Shown here: piece by piece, positions 27,764 to 35,782 of the stretch | How the letters are laid out: the number at the start of each line of letters is the position of its first letter | How positions within the stretch are numbered: position 1 is the stretch's first letter | DNA from: Neisseria zalophi | GTDB lineage: Bacteria > Pseudomonadota > Gammaproteobacteria > Burkholderiales > Neisseriaceae | Direction of reading: 5' to 3' | Length of the DNA stretch: 64,000 bases | Assembly: GCF_008807015.1 (NCBI RefSeq) | Contig: NZ_CP031700.1 | Coordinates: forward strand, 992,001-1,056,000 | Translations under genes and position numbers: made by a program | The notes under the pieces: model-generated | The model's database searches: none | Told to the model about the DNA's origin: nothing | What the model saw: the letters and a program-made list of their open reading frames with translations, nothing else

Positions 27764-29479
27764 ATGAAAGCCAGCCAATTTTTTATTTCCACCTTAAAAG
27801 AAGCACCTGCCGAAGCCACGCTTGCCAGCCATAAACTGATGTTGCGTGCCGGCCTGATTAAAGCCAACGCATCGGGTTTATACACATGGATGCCGATGGG
27901 TTTGCGCGTATTGCGTAAAGTTGAAAATATTGTGCGCGAAGAAATGAACCGCGCCGGTGCGGTGGAATTGCTAATGCCCGTGGTGCAACCTGCCGAGCTG
28001 TGGCAGGAAAGCGGCCGTTGGGAGTTTTACGGTAAAGAGCTGCTGCGCCTGAAAGACCGCCACGACCGCGATTTCTGTATGGGGCCGACTTGCGAAGAAG
28101 TGATTACCGATATTGTGCGCAAGGAAATCACCAGCTACAAACAACTGCCGAAAAATTTCTACCATATTCAAACCAAATTCCGCGACGAAGTGCGCCCGCG
28201 TTTCGGCGTGATGCGTGCCCGTGAATTTGTGATGAAAGATGCTTATTCATTCCATACCGATTATGAATCTTTGGTGAAAGACGGCTATCAGCCGATGTAT
28301 GACGCCTATTGCCGCGTGTTCAACCGCTTGGGCTTAAACTACCGCCCGGTTGCGGCCGATACCGGCAGTATCGGCGGCACCGGTTCGCATGAATTCCAAG
28401 TGTTGGCCGAAAGCGGTGAGGACGTGATTGCATACAGCGACGAATCGGATTTTGCCGCTAATGTTGAATTGGCACCGACGCTGCCGCTTCAAGGCGACCG
28501 TGCTGCCGCAGCCGAAACACTCACCAAAGTGAACACTCCGAACACCAAAACCATTGCCGATTTGGCCGCCTTTTTAAATATTCCTGCCGAAAAAACACTG
28601 AAATCCATTGTGGTGGCGGGTGAAGAAGAGGGTGATTTGGTTCTGTTGCTATTGCGCGGCGATCATGAGTTTAACGATATCAAAGCCGAAAAACTCGAAG
28701 GCGTAAAATCACCGCTAACGATGGCATCGCCCGAAGCCATTCGCAATGCGTTCGGCGCCAACGGCGGCTCACTCGGCCCGGTTGGCTTTAAAGGCAGAGT
28801 TTATGCCGATTATGCCGTTGAAAAAGCAGCGGATTGGGTAACCGGTGCCAATGAAGACGACTATCACTATACCGGCTTTAATTTCGGGCGCGATGCGGCC
28901 GAGCCGGTGTTTGTCGATTTACGCAATGTGGTTGAGGGCGACCCCAGCCCCGATGGCAAAGGCCGTCTGAAACTGGCGCGCGGTATCGAAGTCGGCCATG
29001 TGTTCCAATTACGCGATAAATATTCGCAAGCCATGAATGCCACGGTTTTAGACAATAACGGCAAATCGCAAGTAATGGAAATGGGCTGCTACGGCATCGG
29101 CATCACCCGCATTGTGGCCGCCGCCATCGAGCAAAACAATGACGAGCGCGGCATTATTTGGACGCAAGCTATGGCGCCGTTTGCTGTGGTGATTGTGCCG
29201 ATGAACTATAAAAAATCCGAAGCGGTAAAAGCAGCGGCTGATAAGATTTATGCCGAACTTTCCGAACAAGGTATTGATGTGTTGCTAGACGACCGCGACG
29301 AACGCGCCGGTGTATTGCTCAACGACAGCGAATTATTGGGCATTCCACACCGTATCGTTATCGGCGACCGCGCCTTAAAAGAGGGCAATGTAGAATATGC
29401 CGACCGCCGTGAAAATCAAGCGCAAGCCGTAGCTTTGAATGAAATTATCCGCAAAATCAGCGCAGTATTGAAAGCTTAA
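27764..29479 (+). CDS. proS: Prolyl-tRNA synthetase
   Basis: Charges tRNA-Pro. The 571 residues match the bacterial class II form with an editing domain. Motif 1 region: [21 protein letters not shown] (about 37). Motif 2: [26 protein letters not shown] (about 138). The YbaK-like editing insertion covers about 230-390 ([20 protein letters not shown]). Motif 3: [18 protein letters not shown] (about 443). The C-terminal anticodon domain has [29 protein letters not shown]. Starts [22 protein letters not shown] hairpin terminator follows. Confidence 0.98.
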   Translation: MKASQFFISTLKEAPAEATLASHKLMLRAGLIKANASGLYTWMPMGLRVLRKVENIVREEMNRAGAVELLMPVVQPAELWQESGRWEFYGKELLRLKDRHDRDFCMGPTCEEVITDIVRKEITSYKQLPKNFYHIQTKFRDEVRPRFGVMRAREFVMKDAYSFHTDYESLVKDGYQPMYDAYCRVFNRLGLNYRPVAADTGSIGGTGSHEFQVLAESGEDVIAYSDESDFAANVELAPTLPLQGDRAAAAETLTKVNTPNTKTIADLAAFLNIPAEKTLKSIVVAGEEEGDLVLLLLRGDHEFNDIKAEKLEGVKSPLTMASPEAIRNAFGANGGSLGPVGFKGRVYADYAVEKAADWVTGANEDDYHYTGFNFGRDAAEPVFVDLRNVVEGDPSPDGKGRLKLARGIEVGHVFQLRDKYSQAMNATVLDNNGKSQVMEMGCYGIGITRIVAAAIEQNNDERGIIWTQAMAPFAVVIVPMNYKKSEAVKAAADKIYAELSEQGIDVLLDDRDERAGVLLNDSELLGIPHRIVIGDRALKEGNVEYADRRENQAQAVALNEIIRKISAVLKA

Positions 29480-29502
29480 ATATTAGTTGATTGAATGATT
29501 GC

Positions 29503-29542
29503 AAAGGCCGTCTGAAACATTATCTTTCAGACGGCCTTTTTT
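29503..29542 (+). terminator. DUS hairpin terminator after proS
   Basis: AAAGGCCGTCTGAA and TTCAGACGGCCTTTTTT enclose a short loop 24 bases after the stop; the T run supports termination on the plus strand. Confidence 0.9.
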
Positions 29543-29656
29543 GTAGGGTTATTTATCCGGCACTCCAACCATACAAAAAATAGGGCATGGGGCGGGCAAT
29601 GCCGGATAGGCTATAAAAGCAAGGGTATGAACCTTCATATTGCTCACTTAAGCAGT

Positions 29657-30835
29657 TTAAAAACTGTCGCCCGGTATGCGGACATAACCTTCCATAATCA
29701 CGCGCGCGCTGCGGCTCATAATGGCTTTGGTGGCCGTCCATTTGCCGTTTTGCTGTTCGGCGGCTGCGCCGACGCGTAATGTGCCGGAAGGGTGGCCGAA
29801 GCGTATTTCGCTGCGTTCGCCGCCGCCTGCGGCCAGATTCACTAACGTGCCGGGAATGGCGGCAGCGGTGGCAATGGCGACGGAAGCGGTGCCCATCATG
29901 GCATGATGCAGTTTGCCCATGCTCATGGCGCGTACTAAAACATCAATATCGGCCGCGCGCACGGCTTTGCCGCTTGAGGCGGTATAGTCTTTCGGCTCGG
30001 CAACCCAAGCGATTTTGGGGGTGTGTTGGCGGGTGGCCGCTTCGGCAGGGTCGCTGATTAAGCCCATTTTTAATGCGCCGTAAGTGCGGATGGTTTCCAG
30101 CTTTTCCAAAGCGGCGGCATCATTATTGATATCATCCTGCAATTCCGTGCCGGTATAGCCGATATCGGCGGCGCGGACAAAAATGGTGGGAATGCCCGAA
30201 TTAATCATAGTGGCTTTCAGACGGCCTATACCCGGCACATCCAATTCATCCACAATCTGCCCGGTGGGGAACATATCGCCCTCGCCGTCGGCCGGATCCA
30301 AAAACTCAATTTTGATTTCGGCAGCGGGAAAGGTGACGCCGTCCAGCTCGAAATCTCCCGTTTCCTGAACTTGGCCGTTGGTGATGGGAATATGGGCGAT
30401 AATGGTTTTGCTGATGTTTTTCTGCCAGATACGCACCGTACAAACGCCGTTTTCAGGAATTTTGGCCGTATCGACCAAACCGTTTTCAATCGCAAACGCG
30501 CCAACGGCGGCGGTAAGGTTGCCGCAATTGCCGCTCCAATCGACAAACGGCTTATCAATAGACACTTGGCCGAACAGATAATCGACATCATGATCCGGCC
30601 GCGTGCTTTTATCTAAGATAACCGCCTTGCTGGTGGAAGAGCTGGCATTGCCCAAACCGTCGATCTGCTTGCCATAAGGATCGGGGCTGCCCAATACGCG
30701 CAATAAAATTTTATCGCGCGCCTCGCCCGGCTGTTGCGCCGCTTCGGGCAAGTCGCCCAGTTTGAAGAAAACACCTTTAGACGTACCACCACGGTAATAC
30801 ACCGCAGCGATTTTAATTTGCGGGGAGTAGTTCAT
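29657..30835 (-). CDS. prpF: 2-methylaconitate cis-trans isomerase
   Basis: Isomerase that acts with AcnD in the methylcitrate cycle for propionate. The 392 residues start MNYSPQIKIAAVYYRGGTSK, the substrate-binding opening of PrpF. Further family words are LGSPDPYGKQIDGLGNASSSTSK (split here: ...GLGNASSST, about 60), WSGNCGNLTAAVGAFAIENG (about 100, with the catalytic Cys) and KLHHAMMGTASVAIATAAA (about 305). AAGGAG precedes the ATG. The usual partners prpB, prpC and acnD are not in this window. Confidence 0.93.
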   Translation of the reverse strand: MNYSPQIKIAAVYYRGGTSKGVFFKLGDLPEAAQQPGEARDKILLRVLGSPDPYGKQIDGLGNASSSTSKAVILDKSTRPDHDVDYLFGQVSIDKPFVDWSGNCGNLTAAVGAFAIENGLVDTAKIPENGVCTVRIWQKNISKTIIAHIPITNGQVQETGDFELDGVTFPAAEIKIEFLDPADGEGDMFPTGQIVDELDVPGIGRLKATMINSGIPTIFVRAADIGYTGTELQDDINNDAAALEKLETIRTYGALKMGLISDPAEAATRQHTPKIAWVAEPKDYTASSGKAVRAADIDVLVRAMSMGKLHHAMMGTASVAIATAAAIPGTLVNLAAGGGERSEIRFGHPSGTLRVGAAAEQQNGKWTATKAIMSRSARVIMEGYVRIPGDSF

Positions 30836-30925
30836 GGAAAGTTTCTCCTTTGTATTTTGTTTTTAATAGGGTATGAAAAATATGCTTGTTATTATAAGGT
30901 ATCCGACCATATATACCATACCGTT

Positions 30926-30972
30926 AGGCCGTCTGAAACAGATTCCGGTGTAATTTCTCTTTCAGACGGCCT
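30926..30972. terminator. Inverted DUS pair between prpF and a membrane-protein gene
   Basis: Two DUS in opposite orientation with a loop of about 22 bases lie upstream of both divergent genes. Because neither gene ends here, a role in DNA uptake is more plausible than termination. Confidence 0.45.
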
Positions 30973-31073
30973 CAGCCAGATAAAATGATTTATCTATCTG
31001 CAAAGCCGTATAAGCAGCCGTTTTTAGGCTACAATGCGCATTCTATCTTCACTCTATATAGAACGACCTGATT

Positions 31074-31634
31074 ATGCTGTATCAACTTTTGCGGGATATG
31101 TTGGATTTACTGCGCCTGCGCTATAAAGCCCCGACCGAATACCGTTACACCCTAATTGTTTATATCGCCGTATTGCTGCTGCTCGGCTTTGTTAACGCCG
31201 CCTCTATGGCGCCCATCTTCGGAAAAAGCAGCGCCGCCGTTGTTTTTGCCGTTTTACTGACCGTATTAAAATACCTGATACTCACCCGCGCGATGGGCGG
31301 TGTACTGCATTATTACGGTGCCCCTCAAATCTCATGGCGGGGTTTTATATTAGCTACGGAAGCCCTCACCGCACCGCTGCTGATTCTGTTTTATATCCCC
31401 GCACTGGCAACATTCGGCCTATTTTGGCAGATATGGGTATTCTGGGTACAAGTGATCGGCCTGATAAAACTCAGCGGCAGAACCGGCTGGCAGACGTTGC
31501 TCGGTTATATTGTTTATTTTATCGCGACAATATTGATTGGCGGATTGCTAATGGGCGCATTTGTCGGCACAGGATTGTTTGACTTGGATACTATTTCTCA
31601 GCAGGCGCAAACGATTTTGGAAGCTAATCCTTGA
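31074..31634 (+). CDS. Hypothetical polytopic membrane protein (Yip1-like)
   Basis: Product of 186 residues with four or five hydrophobic segments (about 27-47, 55-75, 98-120, 122-135 and 145-165). It begins MLYQLLRDMLDLLRLRYKAP, an amphipathic cytoplasmic start. The layout recalls small Yip1/DUF1282-type proteins, but this is only a resemblance. A DUS hairpin terminator follows immediately. Confidence 0.65.
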   Translation: MLYQLLRDMLDLLRLRYKAPTEYRYTLIVYIAVLLLLGFVNAASMAPIFGKSSAAVVFAVLLTVLKYLILTRAMGGVLHYYGAPQISWRGFILATEALTAPLLILFYIPALATFGLFWQIWVFWVQVIGLIKLSGRTGWQTLLGYIVYFIATILIGGLLMGAFVGTGLFDLDTISQQAQTILEANP

Positions 31635-31653
31635 TTTAGTATTGGGATAATGG

Positions 31654-31687
31654 CAAAGGCCGTCTGAAAGGGTTTCAGACGGCCTTG
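31654..31687 (+). terminator. DUS hairpin terminator; left border of the RT locus
   Basis: AAAGGCCGTCTGAA and TTTCAGACGGCCTT lie between the membrane-protein gene and the convergent reverse transcriptase gene. Confidence 0.85.
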
Positions 31688-31738
31688 TAGTATTTAATAT
31701 GCATCGCTTAAAAAATTGTAATGATATGTTTTATAGAT

Positions 31739-33061
31739 TTATTCTGATTCAATTTTGGATTGAAGTTTTTTCCATAATGGTTTTAATTGCTTTCTAATTT
31801 GTGGTGAGTTCATAGTTTTAGCAGCTTTTTTTCCATAAGAAATAAAATTTCTCTTTCCAAAATGGGAATAGGTTGTGTATAACTTTTTCTTAAATAATTC
31901 TTTATTATCTTGATTATTTTTTTGACGGATTCTATTATATTTCCTTTGAGTCTGCTTTGCTAAACTTACCCCTCTTTTCATTTTTCTTGAGTATTTTGTA
32001 AATGCAGCTGGGCGAATAGTAATAGATTCATTATGAAGAATAAAGCCTAAATATTGTAACCTTTTCTCGTTGATGATTTTTTGCTTATTAAGATCATACT
32101 CAAAAGATATAATTTCTGTTTTTTTGGAATTGATTTTCAAATTTAGATTATCAATTTCTTTCTCAATAAATTCTTTTTCTTTCTCAATAAATTCTTTGAT
32201 ATTATGTATTTCTGATGTTGGTACTATACATAAAATATCATCACAATATCTTAAATATAAACCTTGTAATTCCATGATTTTTTTATTTAATTTGATATCA
32301 AAATCAATCATATAAATATTAGATAGTAATGCACTGATTGGAGAGCCTTGAGGAATTCCTTTATTTTTATTTGAAATAAATAATTTATTTTCAAATAAAG
32401 TGCGATTTTTATTTCGCAATTCCCGAAATTCTTTTGGTGAGCAAATTTTCTTTCTATTGTTGCTTCGAGGTGTATGAAGAGAAATGTTGAATTCTTCATA
32501 TATTTTATCTCTAGAGATAGTAGTATATTGAGTAATTGCTTTGAATACAGAAAAATGATCATCGGGTAATCTTTCCTTACCTAACACTTTACACCATTTT
32601 TCCTTTAATATTTTATGATCTAAGTTACCAAAAAAATTAGATATATCAAGAGCAATAGCAGTACAATTCTTCACTTCTTTAATATATTTAAATGCTTGAA
32701 AAGCAAAATCGATATTATTTTTCCCTAATTTTCTGAAAGCTAATACAGAATTATTGATGCTTTTAAACTCATTCTTTAGTAATTCTTCGTATTTTTCATT
32801 CAGTAAATATGCATAGTAGCTAAATATGTGGCTATCTTTATGAGAGGCATAGGATATTTCTCTTGGTTTAGGATCACGAGTTAATTTTCCATCTTCGTCT
32901 TTTTTTAATTTTGGAATTGATAACTTATGTGAAATAAATGGATAAAAACTATTTGTTATAACATTTCGAGGAGATGAAACAAGCTTATACGCTTGTTCTT
33001 CATTCATAGGGGAATCGAAATGTAGATACCCACGTTTTTTAAACCAAGGATAGTCATTCAT
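31739..33061 (-). CDS. drt2: Reverse transcriptase of the DRT2 (UG2) antiviral class
   Basis: RNA-dependent DNA polymerase of 440 residues. N-terminus YPWFKKRGYLHFDSP and ITNSFYPFISH, words I associate with the UG2 class. RT motifs: AIALDISNFFGNLDH (first catalytic Asp, about 138), GIPQGSPISALLSNIYM (about 236), YLRYCDDILCIVP (Y-C-D-D, about 272), then LNLKINSKKTEII and LQYLGFILHNES. The basic C-terminus (about 365-440) would bind RNA. No maturase or nuclease domain and no retron VTG motif. DRT2 enzymes make concatemeric cDNA from an upstream RNA during phage infection; such an RNA is visible upstream. Codon use is strongly AT-rich versus the neighbours. The class call is by recall. Confidence 0.85.
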   Translation of the reverse strand: MNDYPWFKKRGYLHFDSPMNEEQAYKLVSSPRNVITNSFYPFISHKLSIPKLKKDEDGKLTRDPKPREISYASHKDSHIFSYYAYLLNEKYEELLKNEFKSINNSVLAFRKLGKNNIDFAFQAFKYIKEVKNCTAIALDISNFFGNLDHKILKEKWCKVLGKERLPDDHFSVFKAITQYTTISRDKIYEEFNISLHTPRSNNRKKICSPKEFRELRNKNRTLFENKLFISNKNKGIPQGSPISALLSNIYMIDFDIKLNKKIMELQGLYLRYCDDILCIVPTSEIHNIKEFIEKEKEFIEKEIDNLNLKINSKKTEIISFEYDLNKQKIINEKRLQYLGFILHNESITIRPAAFTKYSRKMKRGVSLAKQTQRKYNRIRQKNNQDNKELFKKKLYTTYSHFGKRNFISYGKKAAKTMNSPQIRKQLKPLWKKLQSKIESE

Positions 33062-33089
33062 ATTTTCTATTATGTTTGAAATTAGATTA

Positions 33090-33388
33090 GCAAAACTAAG
33101 AGGCGGGATTGCGGTGATCCTAACTGTTTTCAGTTTAGCCTCTTAGTATAGCCGACACTCTCTTTTTTGAGAAAGAAGCGCCATTTTACATATCACCGTG
33201 TTAATACGGCTTTATGCGGACCGCTACATACTAGAGATGATTTATTATCAGTCAACCAGAGAGGTCACTATGACAAATTATGCCATTCGTTTCCTGTTGA
33301 TAGTCGTGTCATTGCTTTACGCGGGTCTAGAGGCCTGCGTAGAACTTGACAGTTTACTGAATTCCTTATTCCCAAAATCAGAATAAGC
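33090..33388 (-). ncRNA. Predicted structured template RNA of the DRT2 system
   Basis: About 300 bases between a TATAAT box (33395-33400 on the minus strand) and the RT start. Read on the minus strand it opens with hairpin CTTATTC/GAATAAG (33387-33365), has a TACGC/GCGTA stem (about 33341-33319), a C/T-rich hairpin CTTTCTC/GAGAG (about 33175-33155), and closes with TAAGAGGC/GCCTCTTA (33145-33138 with 33104-33097) enclosing AACTG/CAGTT (33135-33122). ACACG occurs twice in it (complement of 33305-33309 and of 33197-33201), 108 bases apart. Known DRT2 RNAs have this place, length and paired ACA words. Ends are estimates. Confidence 0.75.
33202..33309 (+). other. neo: Predicted 108-base cDNA repeat unit encoding an endless ORF (neo)
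   Basis: This is the cDNA-sense strand between the two CGTGT words (33197-33201 and 33305-33309). Joined head to tail, frame 3 (from 33204) has no stop in any copy: 36 codons per turn, junction codon TTA. It contains ATG at 33270 preceded by AGAGAGG at 33257-33263 with suitable spacing. Translation would give MTNYAIRFLLIVV, then L IRLYADRYILEMIYYQSTR, then EVT, and again. In the genome the same ATG ORF leaves the unit and ends at 33386 after 38 codons. TTGATA (33297-33302) followed across the junction by TATGCG at 18 bases is a weak candidate junction promoter. Confidence 0.65.
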
Positions 33389-33394
33389 ATGTAA

Positions 33395-33400
33395 ATTATA
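33395..33400 (-). promoter_or_regulatory. -10 box of the RT/template RNA promoter
   Basis: On the minus strand the sequence reads TATAAT, about 335 bases before the RT start codon and 7 bases before the first hairpin of the RNA. The -35 is weak (ATGAAA or TGAAAA at 18-19 bases). Confidence 0.55.
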
Positions 33401-33520
33401 TCATTAATTAGAGGGATATTTTCATATTAAAATTAATTTATGCTTCATTTTTATTTTTCTAACTATTCAAAACAATACCGATAGAACATACTTTACGAAT
33501 TTAACCATTCAAACATCAGA

Positions 33521-33567
33521 AAACAACAAAGGCCGTCTGAAAACTTTTCAGACGGCCTTTGTTGTTT
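33521..33567. terminator. Long DUS hairpin; right border of the RT locus
   Basis: A 23-base perfect stem extends the DUS core with AAACAACAA on the left and TTGTTGTTT on the right around a single C. It lies upstream of the RT promoter and downstream of nothing on the plus strand, so it may mark the edge of the inserted segment. Confidence 0.6.
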
Positions 33568-33912
33568 GTATTTTCAATAAGGCTTTGTTGAAGTAGATAC
33601 TATATTAATCATAGTGCAAGTTTAGGAAATTACTTGTAAACACGGAATATTGGCCTTGAATAAATATGTGTTTGGTTTTAACGTTGAGGGGCGATACGGC
33701 GGGCAATGCTTTGCCGGCTGAGTTGGGCATTTAGGGATAATCTGCTTCATATTTCTTTAAATATTCAAAGAAATATCATTATTGGACGTCATCTTTCCTT
33801 TGATGAGTTTACAACTTACCAATGGGTATCGGTGCAAACCAAGCAGCGTCCTTACCCTTTATAAGAGCAGGTTCAACTAGGTTGGATGGCATTAACCCGA
33901 TATTCATAAGCA
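33568..33912. other. Intergenic stretch without recognisable gene
   Basis: About 345 bases between the DUS hairpin and the terminator next to the GST gene. No ORF is convincing on either strand and no known repeat was recognised. It begins with AAGGCTTTGTTGAAG and may hold remnants of an older element. Confidence 0.4.
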
Positions 33913-33945
33913 GGGCGGCTAAAGATATTTTTAGCCGCCCTTTTG
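33913..33945 (+). terminator. Rho-independent terminator (non-DUS)
   Basis: GGGCGGCTAAA and TTTAGCCGCCC around six bases are followed by TTTT on the plus strand. No plus-strand gene precedes it closely, so it may be left from a lost gene, or serve the GST gene in reverse. Confidence 0.6.
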
Positions 33946-33976
33946 TTTATTCAAAACGGTATATTAAGCCGTACCG

Positions 33977-34609
33977 TTATTGCTTCGATGTATCCAGTTT
34001 GGCTTCGATTTGCATAGCGCGTTGATAGCTTTCGAGCTGGGATAAATGCTGAACATATTGTTTGATATGGGGATAGTCTTCCAATTGCCCTTTGCTTTCC
34101 AGAATAACCAGATCGAAACTGAGCATAAAATCAGCTCCGCTGAGGCGGTCGCCGACAATATAGCGTTTGCCTGCCAGCGAATCGTTGAGATAGCTGAGCA
34201 GTTTTTGCTTTTCGCCGCCGATATATTGGCTGAGGAAAGGATTATCGCCCACGCCTGCGGCATGGGTAAACAATTCCAATAGCAGCGGCAGCATCAATGA
34301 GCTTTCGGAAAATGCGATCCATTGCAGATAATAGCCGTATTCGGGGCTATCTATGGCAGGGCGCAGGCGGTCGGGGGCGAAGCGTTCGATAAGCAGCTGG
34401 GTAATGGCTTCGGATTCGGCAAATACCTTGCCGTCGATTTCAATCACCGGAGATTTGCCAAGAGGGTGAACGGCTTTTAGGCGGTCGGGGGCAAGGTGGG
34501 TTTCGGCGTTGCGCTGATAAGGAACGGCTTCATAGGGCACGCCCAATTCTTCTAAAAGCCATAAGATTCTGAGTGAACGCGATTGATTTAAATGATGTAA
34601 ACGAATCAT
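33977..34609 (-). CDS. Glutathione S-transferase
   Basis: Cytosolic GST of 210 residues. The thioredoxin-like N-domain begins MIRLHHLNQSRSLRILWLLEELG, with SRS as the likely glutathione-activating Ser region. The cis-Pro motif GKSPVIEIDG (about 50) and ESEAITQLLIE (about 64) bind glutathione. The helical C-domain has GDRLSGADFMLSFDLVIL (about 155). The substrate is unknown. Together with the two reductase genes upstream it suggests handling of reactive carbonyls. Confidence 0.9.
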   Translation of the reverse strand: MIRLHHLNQSRSLRILWLLEELGVPYEAVPYQRNAETHLAPDRLKAVHPLGKSPVIEIDGKVFAESEAITQLLIERFAPDRLRPAIDSPEYGYYLQWIAFSESSLMLPLLLELFTHAAGVGDNPFLSQYIGGEKQKLLSYLNDSLAGKRYIVGDRLSGADFMLSFDLVILESKGQLEDYPHIKQYVQHLSQLESYQRAMQIEAKLDTSKQ

Positions 34610-34674
34610 GATGTTTCCTTTTCGATATTTATTCGGGCATATTAATGCTGAATTTTTTAGTAATGGTTGAGCGG

Positions 34675-35724
34675 TTAATCTATATCCGCTACTTTAACCA
34701 CTGTTTTGCCGAAGTTTTGGCCGTAAAGCATATCAACAAAGCCTTGCGGGGCGTGTTCCAAACCGTTGATGATGTGTTCTTTGGTTTTGATTTTGCCCTC
34801 TGCCAGCCAGTTGCCCATGGTTTCTAAAAACGGTGTGAAATGTTGGGGATAGGCTTCAAAAATAATAAAACCTTTCACCGTTAGCTGTTTAACGAGAATC
34901 AGCCCCATTAATGCGCTTAGGCGGTCTTTGCCGTCGGGCAGTTCGGTTCGGTTGTATTGTGAGGCCAAGCCGCAAACGGGAATGCGGGCGTGGGTGTTTA
35001 GCAGCGGCATCACGGCATCGAATACTTTGCCGCCAACGTTTTCATAATAAATATCAATACCTTTCGGGCAGGCTTTGGCCAGCTGCCGGGCAAAATCATC
35101 GGCATAATGGTCGAGGCATTGATCAAAGCCCAATTCTTCAACGGCAAAGCGGCATTTCTCGGCGCCGCCGGCCACACCGATAACATTCAAGCCTTTCAGT
35201 TTGCCGATTTGGCCGACGGTTGCGCCCACCGGGCCGGTCGCCGCTGCCACAACCAAAGTTTCCCCCGCTTGCGGTTTGCCGATATCAGTAAGCCCCATAT
35301 AGGCGGTGAAGCCCGGCATACCCAATACGCCCAAGGCATAGGAAAGATGCGGCATATCTTTGGGCAGTTTATACACGCCCTCGCCATTGCTGAGGCTGTA
35401 ATCCTGCCAGCCTGATTGGGCGACCACAATATCGCCTGCCTGAAAACTCTCAATATTCGAGCGGACAACTTGCGAAACCGTGCCGCCTATCATCACATCG
35501 CCGATATTCAAAGGCGGGGCATAGCTCGGCGCATCACTCATACGGCCGCGCATATAGGGGTCGAGCGATAAATAAAGGGTTCGCAACAACATTTGCCCTT
35601 GATTGGGCTGGGGGATATCAGTGCTGGCCCATTCGAAATTGCTATCCGTCGGCTTGCCGTGCGGACGGCTGGCGAGCCTGATTTGGCGGTTTTGCTGATT
35701 GTTTTGGGTGAGGTTGAAAGTCAT
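34675..35724 (-). CDS. NADPH-dependent medium-chain reductase (CurA/leukotriene B4 12-hydroxydehydrogenase type)
   Basis: Zinc-independent MDR enzyme of 349 residues that reduces the C=C bond of enones. The family start is NRQIRLASRPHGKP. The NADPH-binding region reads GETLVVAAATGPVGATVGQI (about 148) and KLKGLNVIGVAGGAEK. YYENVGGKVFDAVMPLLN (about 232) and the C-terminus EHIINGLEHAPQGFVDMLYGQNFGKTVVKV are typical. No Zn ligands of classic alcohol dehydrogenases are present. The gene has AAGGAGG upstream. Confidence 0.92.
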   Translation of the reverse strand: MTFNLTQNNQQNRQIRLASRPHGKPTDSNFEWASTDIPQPNQGQMLLRTLYLSLDPYMRGRMSDAPSYAPPLNIGDVMIGGTVSQVVRSNIESFQAGDIVVAQSGWQDYSLSNGEGVYKLPKDMPHLSYALGVLGMPGFTAYMGLTDIGKPQAGETLVVAAATGPVGATVGQIGKLKGLNVIGVAGGAEKCRFAVEELGFDQCLDHYADDFARQLAKACPKGIDIYYENVGGKVFDAVMPLLNTHARIPVCGLASQYNRTELPDGKDRLSALMGLILVKQLTVKGFIIFEAYPQHFTPFLETMGNWLAEGKIKTKEHIINGLEHAPQGFVDMLYGQNFGKTVVKVADID

Positions 35725-35782
35725 GGCTTCCTCCTTTTAAGAATGCGGATGTTCGGATGGTGAACGGCTTGGGCGGCTAGGC

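Noticed and set aside
33202..33300. A 96-base template unit between ACA words in the RNA (AACAGG and AACACG)
   Set aside because: Homology at the ends is only three to four bases against five for the 108-base unit, and the chosen unit is the one that keeps the ATG frame with its ribosome site.
33062..33400. Retron msr-msd upstream of the RT
   Set aside because: The RT lacks the retron-type VTG region as far as I can see, no priming guanosine with paired flanking inverted repeats was found, and no effector gene is present. The stop-free 3n unit with repeated ACACG fits DRT2 better.
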